Virus record (IMG/VR): IMGVR_UViG_3300003876_000014
Span: 1-55,254 of that record
Reading direction: 5' to 3' (one strand)
DNA from: a virus
DNA: 55,254 bases
Positions 8,877-17,570 of this stretch are shown in pieces. How positions within the stretch are numbered: position 1 is the first letter of the stretch; every line of letters begins with the position of its first letter. A program made the translations under genes and the position numbers. The notes under the pieces are model-generated. The model was given only the letters and a program-made list of their open reading frames with translations. It was not told where the DNA came from and searched no databases.

Positions 8877-9779
8877 CTATCCAACTGAATCTATTATGAT
8901 ATTTATGTCTTGACTATTATCAATCACATTTCTTTTTTCTTTCACTTCAAATAATGCATCATCAGTAACATCATCATCAATTTCAAATAAATTAAATTGT
9001 TTAAGAATATTTCTATCAGTATCATAATTAGTAAGAATACCACGTTTAACATCTTTGATTTGTTCACCAGCTACAACATCAACAACAGTATCTATTGTAT
9101 TTTCAACAAATTCTACTTCAACAGTGAGGGGGTTTACATTTGTATTATACATTAAGATTGATTGATTAGGTTTTCCTATAAAGGGATTAACATTTGGTTT
9201 AACGTTTGAAGCCGAAGATGGTGTTAACTGTAAAAATATTAATGAACCAGAATCATCAAAACGATAACGTACTGCTGTTTGAGATGTGTTACCAATATTT
9301 TCTGTTACAGGAATTGCTCTATTAGATGTTACAACGTATCTTACAGTATTTCGTAGCTTAGTACCATCATCATTAATATATTCGATTCTATACCCATCTA
9401 AAGCACCGTTAGTGGTTAATTCAATAGGTAGTTGATTGGAGTCTAACACAATACCCTTTACTGTCGGTAAAGCCGATAGAACCCCACAATCTACAATTAC
9501 AGTTCTTAATTGTTTTGGTCTAATAAATAAAGTATAAAATCCTAATTGATTAAATATTGTTGCAGGTAAAATTAGATTATATAATCCACCAAGCAAATTA
9601 TCTTCACCACTAACTTGTTCGTCTGTTGGTGTAAGTATTGGTGCTAAGACTGAAGGTGCATCTAATCTAAATGTTTCATTTGAGTTATCTTCTCTTGATG
9701 GACTAAATGTATAGAATATATCCAAATCATTTACCGATATATCTGCTGCTCTTAAATTTCCATATGTTCCTATACTCAC
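8877..9779 (-). CDS. Putative baseplate/tail structural protein
   Basis: The 300-residue protein is soluble and mixed alpha/beta, with no enzyme motif that I recognise. It begins MSIGTYGNLRAADISVNDLD and contains a stretch NLILPATIFNQLGFYTLFIRP. It lies between the gp6-like and gp7/gpI-like baseplate genes in the same direction, a position that in T4-like phages is usually occupied by wedge or wedge-accessory proteins. It ends with TAG. The role is inferred from location only. Confidence 0.5.
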   Translation of the reverse strand: MSIGTYGNLRAADISVNDLDIFYTFSPSREDNSNETFRLDAPSVLAPILTPTDEQVSGEDNLLGGLYNLILPATIFNQLGFYTLFIRPKQLRTVIVDCGVLSALPTVKGIVLDSNQLPIELTTNGALDGYRIEYINDDGTKLRNTVRYVVTSNRAIPVTENIGNTSQTAVRYRFDDSGSLIFLQLTPSSASNVKPNVNPFIGKPNQSILMYNTNVNPLTVEVEFVENTIDTVVDVVAGEQIKDVKRGILTNYDTDRNILKQFNLFEIDDDVTDDALFEVKEKRNVIDNSQDINIIIDSVG

Positions 9780-9782
9780 TTT

Positions 9783-9995
9783 TTATTGTTTTACTTCTTT
9801 TAATTTATTATTTCTTTTATCAACAATCATAATTTTAACTAGTCTCACATTCTCATTAACCCACTCATTTTTTTTCATATTGTTTTGATAAATACTCAAT
9901 ATATATATTTTCACATATGTACCATTACATTTTTCTATTCCTAGAATTACTTAATTTTCTTTAATTTCAATATCACTAAAAATAGGTTTCTTCAT
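9783..9995 (-). pseudogene. Small gene with one in-frame stop codon
   Basis: ATG at 9995 overlaps the stop of the upstream gene as TAATG, the same coupling seen at several real gene pairs here. The frame reads MKKPIFSDIEIKEN, a TAA at 9951-9953, and then continues for 55 codons without a stop (VILGIEKCNGTYVKIYILSIYQ ... RLVKIMIVDKRNNKLKEVKQ). Together it would be a 70-residue protein. The second half has normal-looking protein composition and could also be translated from an internal ATG as 31 residues. It is most likely a small tail-region gene broken by a point change. It fills most of an otherwise gene-free 215-base gap. Confidence 0.45.
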
Positions 9996-10438
9996 TATGT
10001 GTTGTTTAATATATTAAATTTAGCACCACCAGCATATTTTTCCAATTCAGAAATATTTCTAATATCTTGTAATCTATAGACATTTTGAAAAACTGGTAAT
10101 GATTGTCTTATTATAAATACATTATTATCAATTTCTGGTTTATCAATAATATTTTGTTTTACTTCATCCTTAATAATTTTATAATCACTAAAATTATTCG
10201 GATCATCATATCCTAATGAATTAAACGAAAATGTTGTTGTTTTATTTATTACATCATCAACATAAGTAATTCCACCAATATAATATGTCCAAGTGGTGGG
10301 TGTTTGTGTTAATAATCCGTTAACACCATCATTTATATTTGGGTCAGTAGAAGTAAAATATAGTTCACTAAGCGTACCTGTAACTGTGAACTTTCTTAAT
10401 TCAGATAATCGAGATGAAGATGTTCCTGTAACTATCAT
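9995..10438 (-). CDS. Hypothetical protein of the baseplate cluster
   Basis: This 147-residue protein is not recognised. It is beta-rich in its first half (FTVTGTLSELYFTSTD, TWTYYIGGITY) and more helical towards the end. Its start overlaps the stop of the upstream glycosyltransferase-like gene as TAATG, and its own stop overlaps the next small gene in the same way, so the three appear to be translationally coupled. Its position between baseplate genes suggests a structural or assembly role. Confidence 0.5.
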   Translation of the reverse strand: MIVTGTSSSRLSELRKFTVTGTLSELYFTSTDPNINDGVNGLLTQTPTTWTYYIGGITYVDDVINKTTTFSFNSLGYDDPNNFSDYKIIKDEVKQNIIDKPEIDNNVFIIRQSLPVFQNVYRLQDIRNISELEKYAGGAKFNILNNT

Positions 10439-10968
10439 TATATTTTATTTAAATATTCAGATTCAAATTCTTTTATTATATGTGAATATTGTGGAAAAAA
10501 TTTATTAATTTTAAATTTAATTTTTTCAATAACAATATCTTTATATTTAGTATAACTCCATAAATGAGCATAACCGATTTCATCGGCAATTTGAAACCAA
10601 TTATAATTTCTTTTTTCAATCTCTTTAATGGGTATTATTTCAAACGGTTCTACATTATTTTCTTTTAAAATGTAATGTAAGAGTGATTGTTCCGCAATTA
10701 AAAACATACCTTCATATTTTTTTCGATTACTTTTAAAATCACCATTAGTTGAAATATCAACTAAAATTTCTTTTACTTTATTTGCATATATGTTTTTTAA
10801 TTTCATATCACTAAATCCAACAACCCCACAATTATATGCTGCTAAATTATATTTATTCCAATCAATTCCATGATTATTCATTTTATCAAATGGATTTTTT
10901 GATCTCGAATAAATATCATGAAAATGATTACCAATTGTTTTATCATTTTCAAGTGATTGAACAGCCAC
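10438..10968 (-). CDS. C-terminal part of a split glycosyltransferase-like protein
   Basis: The 176-residue frame is the second part of a protein whose first part is encoded at 10878-11282. Without insisting on a start codon, the frame extends upstream to read FRDIIGDNITSGRYK before VAVQSLENDKTIG. This joins well to the end of the real part of the first frame (FWIWGKINFY). One additional T in the run of Ts near 11007-11012 would fuse them into about 270 residues. The joined protein, with SIWSTP near the N-terminus and LAAYNCGVVGFSD in the middle, resembles phage glycosyltransferase-like proteins of the DUF6734 type. Whether the break is real cannot be told from this sequence. Confidence 0.5.
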   Translation of the reverse strand: MAVQSLENDKTIGNHFHDIYSRSKNPFDKMNNHGIDWNKYNLAAYNCGVVGFSDMKLKNIYANKVKEILVDISTNGDFKSNRKKYEGMFLIAEQSLLHYILKENNVEPFEIIPIKEIEKRNYNWFQIADEIGYAHLWSYTKYKDIVIEKIKFKINKFFPQYSHIIKEFESEYLNKI

Positions 10969-11282
10969 TTTATACCTTCCACTAGTAATATTATCACCAA
11001 TAATGTCTCGAAATAAAAGTTAATTTTTCCCCAAATCCAAAACTTACTACTAACCCCATCCGAATCAAAATCAACAATATGTATTTTATCATACGGTATC
11101 ATTGAATATAGATTATATGCATGTTTATCACAATATAATTCAATAACATATCCTAATTTTTTTATTAAAATTACACTCATTAAATAAGTGTAAAAGTTTT
11201 TATTTAAATATTTTATATCATAATCGTTATCAAAATTATCTTTTATTGATGGTGTTGACCATATTGAATGTATATATTTCAT
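10878..11282 (-). CDS. N-terminal part of the split glycosyltransferase-like protein
   Basis: The first 90 or so residues (MKYIHSIWSTPSIKDNF ... DKIHIVDFDSDG ... FWIWGKINFYF) look like the start of a GT-A-like fold, with a strand, a helix and an acidic loop DFDSD. The last 40 residues (from LLVIILLVEG) are an out-of-frame reading of the downstream gene and are not a membrane segment. It ends 90 bases inside the downstream frame, as expected for a one-base frameshift in a single gene. Confidence 0.5.
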   Translation of the reverse strand: MKYIHSIWSTPSIKDNFDNDYDIKYLNKNFYTYLMSVILIKKLGYVIELYCDKHAYNLYSMIPYDKIHIVDFDSDGVSSKFWIWGKINFYFETLLVIILLVEGIKWLFNHLKMIKQLVIIFMIFIRDQKIHLIK

Positions 11283-11291
11283 CCTTATTTA

Positions 11292-11534
11292 TTATATAAA
11301 ATTATCATCTAATAATAGTGATTCGCCAATACCCTGAGTAAACTCATCGTATTCACCATAGTACCCATAGGGTATTACAACATCGAAGAAACCAAAATCG
11401 ATGTCTCTTGCAGTTAACATTATTTTAAAATTATATAATATAGATAAATCGGGAATTTCAACATAACAATCTATACAACCAGTTGTAGAACCCGTTGTCA
11501 TAATTCTTTGTACTTGTTTTTTTATTAATTCCAT
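11292..11534 (-). CDS. Small hypothetical protein in the baseplate cluster
   Basis: This 80-residue protein is not recognised. It is beta-rich (CYVEIPDLSILYNFKIM, DIDFGFFDVVIPYGYYGE) with an acidic C-terminus. It follows the gp6-like gene with a gap of two bases, so it is probably co-translated with it. A small wedge or tail accessory subunit is plausible from the position. Confidence 0.5.
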   Translation of the reverse strand: MELIKKQVQRIMTTGSTTGCIDCYVEIPDLSILYNFKIMLTARDIDFGFFDVVIPYGYYGEYDEFTQGIGESLLLDDNFI

Positions 11535-11536
11535 TA

Positions 11537-13390
11537 TTAAACACCAAGATTAACCTTTTTACGTAAAATTACTTTAATATCTTTTTCGGGATATTTTATT
11601 TCAAACATACTATCTTCTGCGGAATATATTGTTTGATTTACAACTTCAATTTCACCAGTTATTGGATTACTAATTGTTTGTTCAATTGGATTTACAGAAT
11701 ATTGACCACCAATCTTATTAAATATTTTAACTGAAAGAATATTTACCACATTAGTAACATTATTTATAACCTCAACTAATGGTGTTATAAATATATCTTC
11801 ATTCATTTGATGATTATTAATATCAAAGTAATCTCTTACTGAAGTAATTACTGAATTAGCTATTTGATTATCATTATTTTCATTTACAAACAATTCAATA
11901 ATAAACCCTAAATTGAAAATTCTACCGTCACGAACTTCAATATAGTCATTAACCATTCTAAATTCAGTAAGATATTCGGTCATATTAGATTTTAATAAAC
12001 TATTAGAGGTGTTATTTAATTTACCATCAGAACCAACACCAAGAATTGGTATTATAATTTTATTATTTTCTCTAAATGCATTTGCTCTAAAAGGTGAACC
12101 AAATTTACCATCCATTTCAAATACTTGAAATAAATAATCATTTATTTGTACATTTCTTCTTTGTGATGAAAAATTATATTTAGTTAAATTTCTTATTTGT
12201 TCAATAGATAAACCATCATTTCCACCAATTGCTGGAATTGGGTTGTTTACGGTTAAACTTCTTTTTACTTGTTGATTAAAGTCTTGACGAGAACCGTTTA
12301 CATTAATTGTTACAGTACCTAATGATGTTAATGTATTTGCACCTAAATTTGATGCACTACCACCACCTGTTTTATATCTAACAAATAACGTGAAACCTGC
12401 TTTTAATTTCTCACCTAATGCGGTATTTTCAAGATAGTTATTTAAAAATTGTTGATTTGTAACACCTGCCTTTAAAAATCCTTCTTTAAAAGCATCTAAT
12501 TCACCATTACCCCCACCAAAAGTTAATTCACAAAAACCATCTGCTGTAAATTCTTTTATAAATTTTTGGGTTATGTCTATCCAAATACCTGCTTTTATTC
12601 CAGTATTTCCAATTGTTAAATTATTTGTACCACCATTAGGGTCTTCTACAAAAACTCTTTGTTGTGCTAACCAATCAACCTCTTCATATCTATTATCTTG
12701 ATTATTAAATTCTGCTTCGTTGGGGTTTCCAGAGAAATTAGTACCAGCTAATAATATTACATCAGACACTACTAATACATCCGGATCTGGAAGTCTTAAT
12801 ATATAAAAAGGAACTACTTCATTAGTAGTAATTGATTTTCTTAATATACTAGATGCACCATTAATTACAACCTCTCTTTTGGTTATTTGATAATTACGAA
12901 TAATACCATTAGAATCTAATTGTGGTATTATTGATCTATTTGGTGCTCCTAATGCTGAAAATGGGGATGCAAAATCAATTACTTCATCATTCTCAAATGT
13001 TTTACCACCACCAACTACTTGTGATTGTGGTGATATTGTTGGATAATAATCAGCATCTGGTTGGTCGCCTTTAACTGGTACAGTAACAATATAATCAACA
13101 ACAGTAACTGAAGGTCTTTTAGCTGGAATATTAAACCCCATATTTTTAGCAATTCCAAGTACTGATTCGGTTTGTTGTGCATATTCTAATTGAGTTTCTT
13201 GGAATGCACGATCTGTGTTGGTTGCTAAATTATTTGCAACACCTGCATTAAGATCAATAAGCATTGATCCCACATTAGAATCAGTAAAATCAGTAAGAAC
13301 TTCAGGATAGTATTCCTTAACTAATGTTATTAATTCTTCTTTTATTTCACTAAATGTTCTTTTTTGAAAATTTACTCTATTGTCTCCCAT
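11537..13390 (-). CDS. Baseplate wedge protein, gp6/gpJ-like
   Basis: The 617-residue protein has the typical start of the gpJ/gp6 family: a helical segment IKEELITLVKEYYPEVLTDF followed by a stretch with SNVGSMLIDLNAGVA. After that come beta domains and a C-terminal part with ADSVI-like helix and VVNILSVKIFNKIGG. In T4, gp6 dimers form the ring of the baseplate wedges (660 residues in T4). The gp25-like gene lies two bases upstream, a pairing found in most contractile injection systems. This is the strongest evidence for a contractile tail. Confidence 0.8.
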   Translation of the reverse strand: MGDNRVNFQKRTFSEIKEELITLVKEYYPEVLTDFTDSNVGSMLIDLNAGVANNLATNTDRAFQETQLEYAQQTESVLGIAKNMGFNIPAKRPSVTVVDYIVTVPVKGDQPDADYYPTISPQSQVVGGGKTFENDEVIDFASPFSALGAPNRSIIPQLDSNGIIRNYQITKREVVINGASSILRKSITTNEVVPFYILRLPDPDVLVVSDVILLAGTNFSGNPNEAEFNNQDNRYEEVDWLAQQRVFVEDPNGGTNNLTIGNTGIKAGIWIDITQKFIKEFTADGFCELTFGGGNGELDAFKEGFLKAGVTNQQFLNNYLENTALGEKLKAGFTLFVRYKTGGGSASNLGANTLTSLGTVTINVNGSRQDFNQQVKRSLTVNNPIPAIGGNDGLSIEQIRNLTKYNFSSQRRNVQINDYLFQVFEMDGKFGSPFRANAFRENNKIIIPILGVGSDGKLNNTSNSLLKSNMTEYLTEFRMVNDYIEVRDGRIFNLGFIIELFVNENNDNQIANSVITSVRDYFDINNHQMNEDIFITPLVEVINNVTNVVNILSVKIFNKIGGQYSVNPIEQTISNPITGEIEVVNQTIYSAEDSMFEIKYPEKDIKVILRKKVNLGV

Positions 13391-13392
13391 TT

Positions 13393-13791
13393 TTATATTG
13401 TTAACGTTATACTACCTGTTTCACTAAATACATCTTCTGAATATTTAAACTCTACAAGAATATTAATTTGATTATCACCAATATCATCACCAATATCATC
13501 AGTATCACTAAAAAATGTTACTTTTGATATTGTAAGTTGAGGTATAAACAATTTTACTGTTTCTCTTATTTCTTCTTCGATATCACTTTGTGTCACACCA
13601 TCTTTAGGTTCAAAAAGATATTTTCTAATATTAACCCCATACTCAGGTTCATAATATCTCTCACCCTTTTCAGTTAATAATAATAATATTAAATTTGAAG
13701 TTAGTGCTTCTTTTGTAATACTATTCATTTTAAATAATCTGTTAGTTACGTTATCATCCTCTAATGGAAATTTAATATTTATTGTATTCAT
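13393..13791 (-). CDS. Baseplate wedge protein, gp25-like (GPW/gp25 family)
   Basis: The 132-residue length equals that of T4 gp25. The family pattern is visible: an early INIKFPLED segment, a helix with LILLLLTEKGERYYEPEYGVNI containing the conserved E-R/Y and P-x-Y-G positions, then KYLFEP and a C-terminal beta part ILVEFKY. gp25 clamps the sheath to the baseplate wedge. The gene starts a unit: a terminator and a GTATTTATA element lie within 60 bases upstream, and gp6-like follows directly. Confidence 0.85.
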   Translation of the reverse strand: MNTINIKFPLEDDNVTNRLFKMNSITKEALTSNLILLLLTEKGERYYEPEYGVNIRKYLFEPKDGVTQSDIEEEIRETVKLFIPQLTISKVTFFSDTDDIGDDIGDNQINILVEFKYSEDVFSETGSITLTI

Positions 13792-13803
13792 CTTTTTGTT
13801 TTT

Positions 13804-13812
13804 TATAAATAC
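13804..13812 (-). promoter_or_regulatory. GTATTTATA element upstream of the gp25-like gene
   Basis: The element is 12 bases before the ATG at 13791 and about 9 bases after a strong terminator. It is one of the clearest terminator-then-element pairs in the window. Confidence 0.6.
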
Positions 13813-13820
13813 ATATAAAG

Positions 13821-13848
13821 AAAAAATCCGACTATTTAGGTCGGATTT
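13821..13848 (-). terminator. Intrinsic terminator
   Basis: The minus strand has AAATCCGAC and GTCGGATTT as a nine-pair stem around CTAAATA, followed by a T run. It would end the unit that closes with the small gene at 13869-13994. Confidence 0.85.
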
Positions 13849-13868
13849 ATAATAATATTTGTAGATTT

Positions 13869-13994
13869 TTATTCCATAATGACCATATATTCAAAATCAG
13901 ATTCAAAAGTTGTATTTATTTTTGTTAAATATAAATAATTATAACCAGTATCATCATATATAAACCCATTTTCAGGGTAATTATCCTTCTCCAT
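13869..13994 (-). CDS. Small hypothetical protein (41 residues)
   Basis: The frame starts with ATG inside the last codons of the coiled-coil gene at 13981-14394 (14-base overlap) and encodes MEKDNYPENGFIYDDTGYNY and a further 21 residues ending in EYMVIME. It is acidic and rich in Tyr. A strong terminator follows 20 bases after its stop. Overlap, composition and placement support a real small gene, but no function can be given. Confidence 0.45.
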   Translation of the reverse strand: MEKDNYPENGFIYDDTGYNYLYLTKINTTFESDFEYMVIME

Positions 13995-14394
13995 TTTCTT
14001 TTCTTTTTTTCTCTTCTTCCCCATCTTTATTATATTTTTCATTAAATTTATTTTTCATTTCTTCAATTAATTCCTCTTGTTTTTCAATAATTTCTAAATA
14101 TTGTTTACTAACATCTTTAAATTCTTTATTTAATTCTTTTAGTTCTGTTTCACCATTTTCTATGTTAGCAACTAATCTTAATTTATGATCCTCTTCTTCT
14201 AATTTTAACATTCTTTCTTTTGCTCTTAAATTAAGTTGTTTTGCATCATTACCATCCATAGTGGATGCCAATTTATGTATTTCATTTATTTTATTGATTG
14301 AATCAACACCTTTACTTGCATCGCCACTTTCAACAGCTTGTTTTAAATTTTCTAAAAAATTATTTTGTGTTCCTTCTTGTAATTTTTTTTTCAT
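13981..14394 (-). CDS. Hypothetical coiled-coil protein
   Basis: This 137-residue, very charged protein has long heptad-like stretches (residues about 70-130, KLEEEDHKLRLVANIE ... LEIIEKQEELIEEMKNKF). It starts as TAATG overlapping the stop of the upstream gene, so the two are probably translated together. It could be an assembly chaperone, scaffold-like or structural factor. It is not recognised as a named family. Confidence 0.5.
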   Translation of the reverse strand: MKKKLQEGTQNNFLENLKQAVESGDASKGVDSINKINEIHKLASTMDGNDAKQLNLRAKERMLKLEEEDHKLRLVANIENGETELKELNKEFKDVSKQYLEIIEKQEELIEEMKNKFNEKYNKDGEEEKKRKENGEG

Positions 14395-15380
14395 TATCCT
14401 ATTTTTTCTATTTTAGTTCCTCTTAATTTTACAACATGATATATTACTTGATCTTTATCTTTTGGGATACTTTCATCAAGTATTTCACTACGTTTATAAT
14501 AACTCCCTATTTTATATCCATATCGATTATCATATTCATCTTTAATCCATACTAAATCAATATCGATAAGTTCCTCAAATATGCTACTTTTTTCTGAATA
14601 TGTAAAGACTTTATATTTTGCAGGTATAAAAAATTCTAATATTTTATGACTATCATCAACTCTTTTAATATGAACATATTCAGCCAGTTGTTCAATCTTA
14701 TTAAAACATTCTTCATTTTTTCTTTTAACTGTTAGAGGATATTTTCTTAATTTAGATTTCTCATAACTATTTAATTCTCTAAATCCCAACGATAAATCTT
14801 CAACAACTTCATGATTATTTCCAATTCCAATATTTGGTGGTTTATTTGAAAACATAAATTCTATGGGATATTTATTATCATCATTGGTTGTTCTTTCATG
14901 TATTTCTTCAACCATAACCTCTCCCATTGTTTTTCCATAGTTTTTATTCTTAGGATCATAAAACCCAAAATGATCATATCTTCTACCCCACTTATCTTTT
15001 TTTGGTTTTTCATTTTGTTTCCGACCAACATTTTTAAATTCTTCATCTGTTTTACCAACAGACATTCCCCACTTATTAGCAGCCATTTCCATTTGTTCTG
15101 GTGTGGAATTACGTAAAAATTTATCTGCACTTTTTAAAACTTCATAATAATCTTGAACAAACTTCTGATCACGTTGACCTTGAAGCATTTTTTCTGCAAT
15201 ACGATTTTTATGTCTAACTCTTTGATTTTGATTATTTTTTTCATTTAATACATTTGGGTCAGCTTTAAGTGTTTCTACTTCCGCATTATATAAACCAATA
15301 CTAATTCGTATCATCAAAAGATGTAACGAAGTATATAACCACAATAAACCTAATTTAATATTATTCCAAATATATTTCAT
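14394..15380 (-). CDS. Hypothetical protein with N-terminal hydrophobic segment
   Basis: I choose the ATG at 15380 (MKYIWNNIKLGLLWLYTSLH), which gives 328 residues and avoids overlap with the upstream stop. A TTG start 18 bases earlier is possible. Residues about 10-30 are hydrophobic enough for a membrane or signal-anchor segment. The rest is charged, with KKDKWGRRYDHFGFYDPKN in the middle and a beta-rich end. It has the same length class and membrane-like start as its upstream neighbour, and both may act together. No family is recognised. Confidence 0.5.
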   Translation of the reverse strand: MKYIWNNIKLGLLWLYTSLHLLMIRISIGLYNAEVETLKADPNVLNEKNNQNQRVRHKNRIAEKMLQGQRDQKFVQDYYEVLKSADKFLRNSTPEQMEMAANKWGMSVGKTDEEFKNVGRKQNEKPKKDKWGRRYDHFGFYDPKNKNYGKTMGEVMVEEIHERTTNDDNKYPIEFMFSNKPPNIGIGNNHEVVEDLSLGFRELNSYEKSKLRKYPLTVKRKNEECFNKIEQLAEYVHIKRVDDSHKILEFFIPAKYKVFTYSEKSSIFEELIDIDLVWIKDEYDNRYGYKIGSYYKRSEILDESIPKDKDQVIYHVVKLRGTKIEKIG

Positions 15381-15387
15381 TAATATT

Positions 15388-15963
15388 CTAATAACCAATT
15401 TTTTCTAATCTTTTATATAATCTAACACCGTTATTAATAGATGCTGAAAAATCATTAAAAAGATGCGTTCCCTTATCATACCCATGTTTATTTATAAACA
15501 TTGATTTATTATTTTTAAATGCTTTTCTAACTTTAACTTCATCTTTTTTTCTATTTAAAGCATATGATAATTTAGTAAAAATTTTATATTCTGCAATTGC
15601 CCAATATTGAATTTCTCTACCAAATTCTTTCATTAATTCCCAGCTTTCTTTTATTTTTAATTTAATCTTTTTAAACCATAATTTAAATTTACAGGTTTTT
15701 TTTATTTCTAATGGATTTGAAGCAAACGGATTATCTTCATACTCATTAGTAATTAATTTACTCCAATTTAACACATTTGTTGGTGTTTTAGCATTTTCAT
15801 TAGCAATAGTATTTAATTCATCTACTTTACGTAGAACACTATTAAAATGTTTTTCATATGTTTCCTTATCTTTATTATATTGAATAGCATTCTTCAATCC
15901 TTTTAAAAAAACATTGTTTTTTCTTTTTTCTACCTTTTTAAAATTTCTTTTAAATATTTTCAT
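15388..15963 (-). CDS. Hypothetical basic protein
   Basis: This 191-residue Lys-rich protein is mostly helical (KLWFKKIKLKIKESWELMKEF) and ends with GVRLYKRLEKIGY. It precedes two other uncharacterised genes (14394-15380 and 13981-14394) in a close run that ends at a terminator before the gp25-like gene. The variant element CTATTTATA lies upstream. No recognised motif. Confidence 0.5.
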   Translation of the reverse strand: MKIFKRNFKKVEKRKNNVFLKGLKNAIQYNKDKETYEKHFNSVLRKVDELNTIANENAKTPTNVLNWSKLITNEYEDNPFASNPLEIKKTCKFKLWFKKIKLKIKESWELMKEFGREIQYWAIAEYKIFTKLSYALNRKKDEVKVRKAFKNNKSMFINKHGYDKGTHLFNDFSASINNGVRLYKRLEKIGY

Positions 15964-15996
15964 AATTATAAGTTTTTATATTTTATTATTATTAAC

Positions 15997-16005
15997 TATA
16001 AATAG
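15997..16005 (-). promoter_or_regulatory. Variant of the GTATTTATA element (CTATTTATA)
   Basis: It is located 33 bases upstream of the ATG at 15963, in the 67-base gap after the glycosyltransferase gene. It differs from the common form at the first base. Confidence 0.4.
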
Positions 16006-16030
16006 TCATAACTTCTGAAACTAGATTAAT

Positions 16031-17407
16031 TTAAAGTTGTAATTTTTTTTCTATCACACTTTCATAGAAATTTGCTCGATTATTTGTTACATTTTTTAAG
16101 TTGTATTTTACGCTGAATGTATCATATAATCCTTGACCAATTTTATTTCTATACTCTTCATCTAGAATTAATTTCTTTAATGCTTTGTACCAATACTTAT
16201 CTGTATTCTTTTTATTTGGAATTAATACACAATTCACACCATCAACACCATCAACATTATATGGTGGAATATCTGTTGTAACAACAGGTATTTTTCTACT
16301 CCAACATTCTACTTGTTTTAGATTAGACTTCATCTTATTAAACATATTATCTGCAAGTGGTGCAATTGATATATCTGTTTCATTTAAAACTTCAGCATAA
16401 ATATTAGCTTTTCTTGTCCAACGTCTAGCATATCTATCTTCGTTTGGATATGTATCTCTTTCAAATTTATCCAACCATTTAAGATATTCCTTATCAGTTA
16501 TAAGATAATGATTATTTGTTAATATTTTTTCATATTCAAGATATACAGATTCTACCGATTTAATATCTCTTTTATTACTATGAAATATATTATCTTTAAA
16601 TCTTTCAATTAAGTCAGCAGGTACATTAGGTATTTTATTAATATCACCACCACTTTTATTTATTGCTTTTACCATTTTACTATCCCAAAGTCTTCTTTTT
16701 TGAAGTTCTTTTCCAAAATCTTCATTAAACTTAACATCTGTTGTTGTTCCTTGGGTATCCCAACCAGCAACAATTATTTTAAATTTACCTTTAGTTTGTG
16801 AATCTGCTTCAAGCCTATTTATAGCACCAACTAATTGTTGAACATCATTCATGTGTGATGAACCAGCCATATAAGATATTCTAACAAGACCATCTGGATC
16901 TGGTTTTCTTTTATCTCTAAATTGTTTCATCCAAGTAGGATCAACAGAGTTAGGAAAAACCATAACATTATCTTTAGCTGTAATTTTTTTTATCTCACTA
17001 GCAAATAAATCACTTGTAGTGGTAACAAAATCAGCTAGTTTAATATTATCAACAATATCTTGATGTAATTTTTGATCGATTGATGCTCTATAAAATGGGT
17101 GTGTTTTATCTAAATGCCAGTAATCATCAATATCCATAACCATGATTACACCAGCAGCACTTAATTCATTTTTAAGTTTAATCATATTATCAACACCACC
17201 AATAAGTTGTCTATGATAATTAATTATATGAAAACCCTTTAAATATTCAACAACATTAGGGTCATTAAAATCTAAATCTGAATTTATTTCTACATGGAAT
17301 TTATCTGAGTGATCTCTTTCTAATTGAATTGCAGGGGTATTAGTTCTGAAATAATTAACACCAGCAGCATCTTTGTTGTGAAATAATATTTTAATTCTAT
17401 CATCCAT
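16031..17407 (-). CDS. Glycosyltransferase, GT4-like (GT-B fold)
   Basis: The 458-residue protein matches the phage GT4 pattern. Its start IKILFHNKDAAGVNYFRTNT is the glycine-containing first loop. The middle has MDIDDYWHLDKTHPFY and VMVFPNSVDP, and RISYMAGSSHMNDV precedes a Rossmann part (KIIVAGWDTQG). The C-terminal part has NDISIAPLADNMFNKMKSNLK and a segment ending VVTTDIPPYN, the E-x7-E-like donor site region. Such enzymes transfer sugars to phage or host glycans. A GTATTTATA element lies 24 bases upstream. Confidence 0.75.
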   Translation of the reverse strand: MDDRIKILFHNKDAAGVNYFRTNTPAIQLERDHSDKFHVEINSDLDFNDPNVVEYLKGFHIINYHRQLIGGVDNMIKLKNELSAAGVIMVMDIDDYWHLDKTHPFYRASIDQKLHQDIVDNIKLADFVTTTSDLFASEIKKITAKDNVMVFPNSVDPTWMKQFRDKRKPDPDGLVRISYMAGSSHMNDVQQLVGAINRLEADSQTKGKFKIIVAGWDTQGTTTDVKFNEDFGKELQKRRLWDSKMVKAINKSGGDINKIPNVPADLIERFKDNIFHSNKRDIKSVESVYLEYEKILTNNHYLITDKEYLKWLDKFERDTYPNEDRYARRWTRKANIYAEVLNETDISIAPLADNMFNKMKSNLKQVECWSRKIPVVTTDIPPYNVDGVDGVNCVLIPNKKNTDKYWYKALKKLILDEEYRNKIGQGLYDTFSVKYNLKNVTNNRANFYESVIEKKLQL

Positions 17408-17431
17408 ATTTTATAATTTTTTATAATTTAT

Positions 17432-17440
17432 TATAAATAC
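17432..17440 (-). promoter_or_regulatory. GTATTTATA element upstream of the GT4-like gene
   Basis: The element is 24 bases before the ATG at 17407, in the intergenic stretch that also contains the hairpin at 17501-17532. Confidence 0.5.
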
Positions 17441-17494
17441 GATGAAAATTTTAAAAATCACAATTTTTATCAAAAATAAATGATTTATTTTAAA

Positions 17495-17532
17495 ACAGCA
17501 AAACTCGGTACATATCTTGATGTATCGAGTTT
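17495..17532 (-). terminator. Probable intrinsic terminator
   Basis: The minus strand carries AAACTCG-A-TACAT and ATGTA-C-CGAGTTT, a 12-pair stem with one mismatch, followed by TTTTGCTGTTTT, an imperfect T tract. It lies 39 bases after the stop of the gene at 17571-17975. Confidence 0.65.
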
Positions 17533-17570
17533 CGAATCCTTTTCTTCCTTATATGGTAAGATAGAGAAAT

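Noticed and set aside
10878-10990. Hydrophobic stretch LLVIILLVEGIKWLF as a transmembrane helix
   Set aside because: It is the frameshifted reading of the downstream part of the glycosyltransferase-like gene.
13792-13868. Possible tRNA gene in the intergenic hairpins
   Set aside because: The structure is a simple terminator stem; no cloverleaf or anticodon arm could be made out here or in other gaps.
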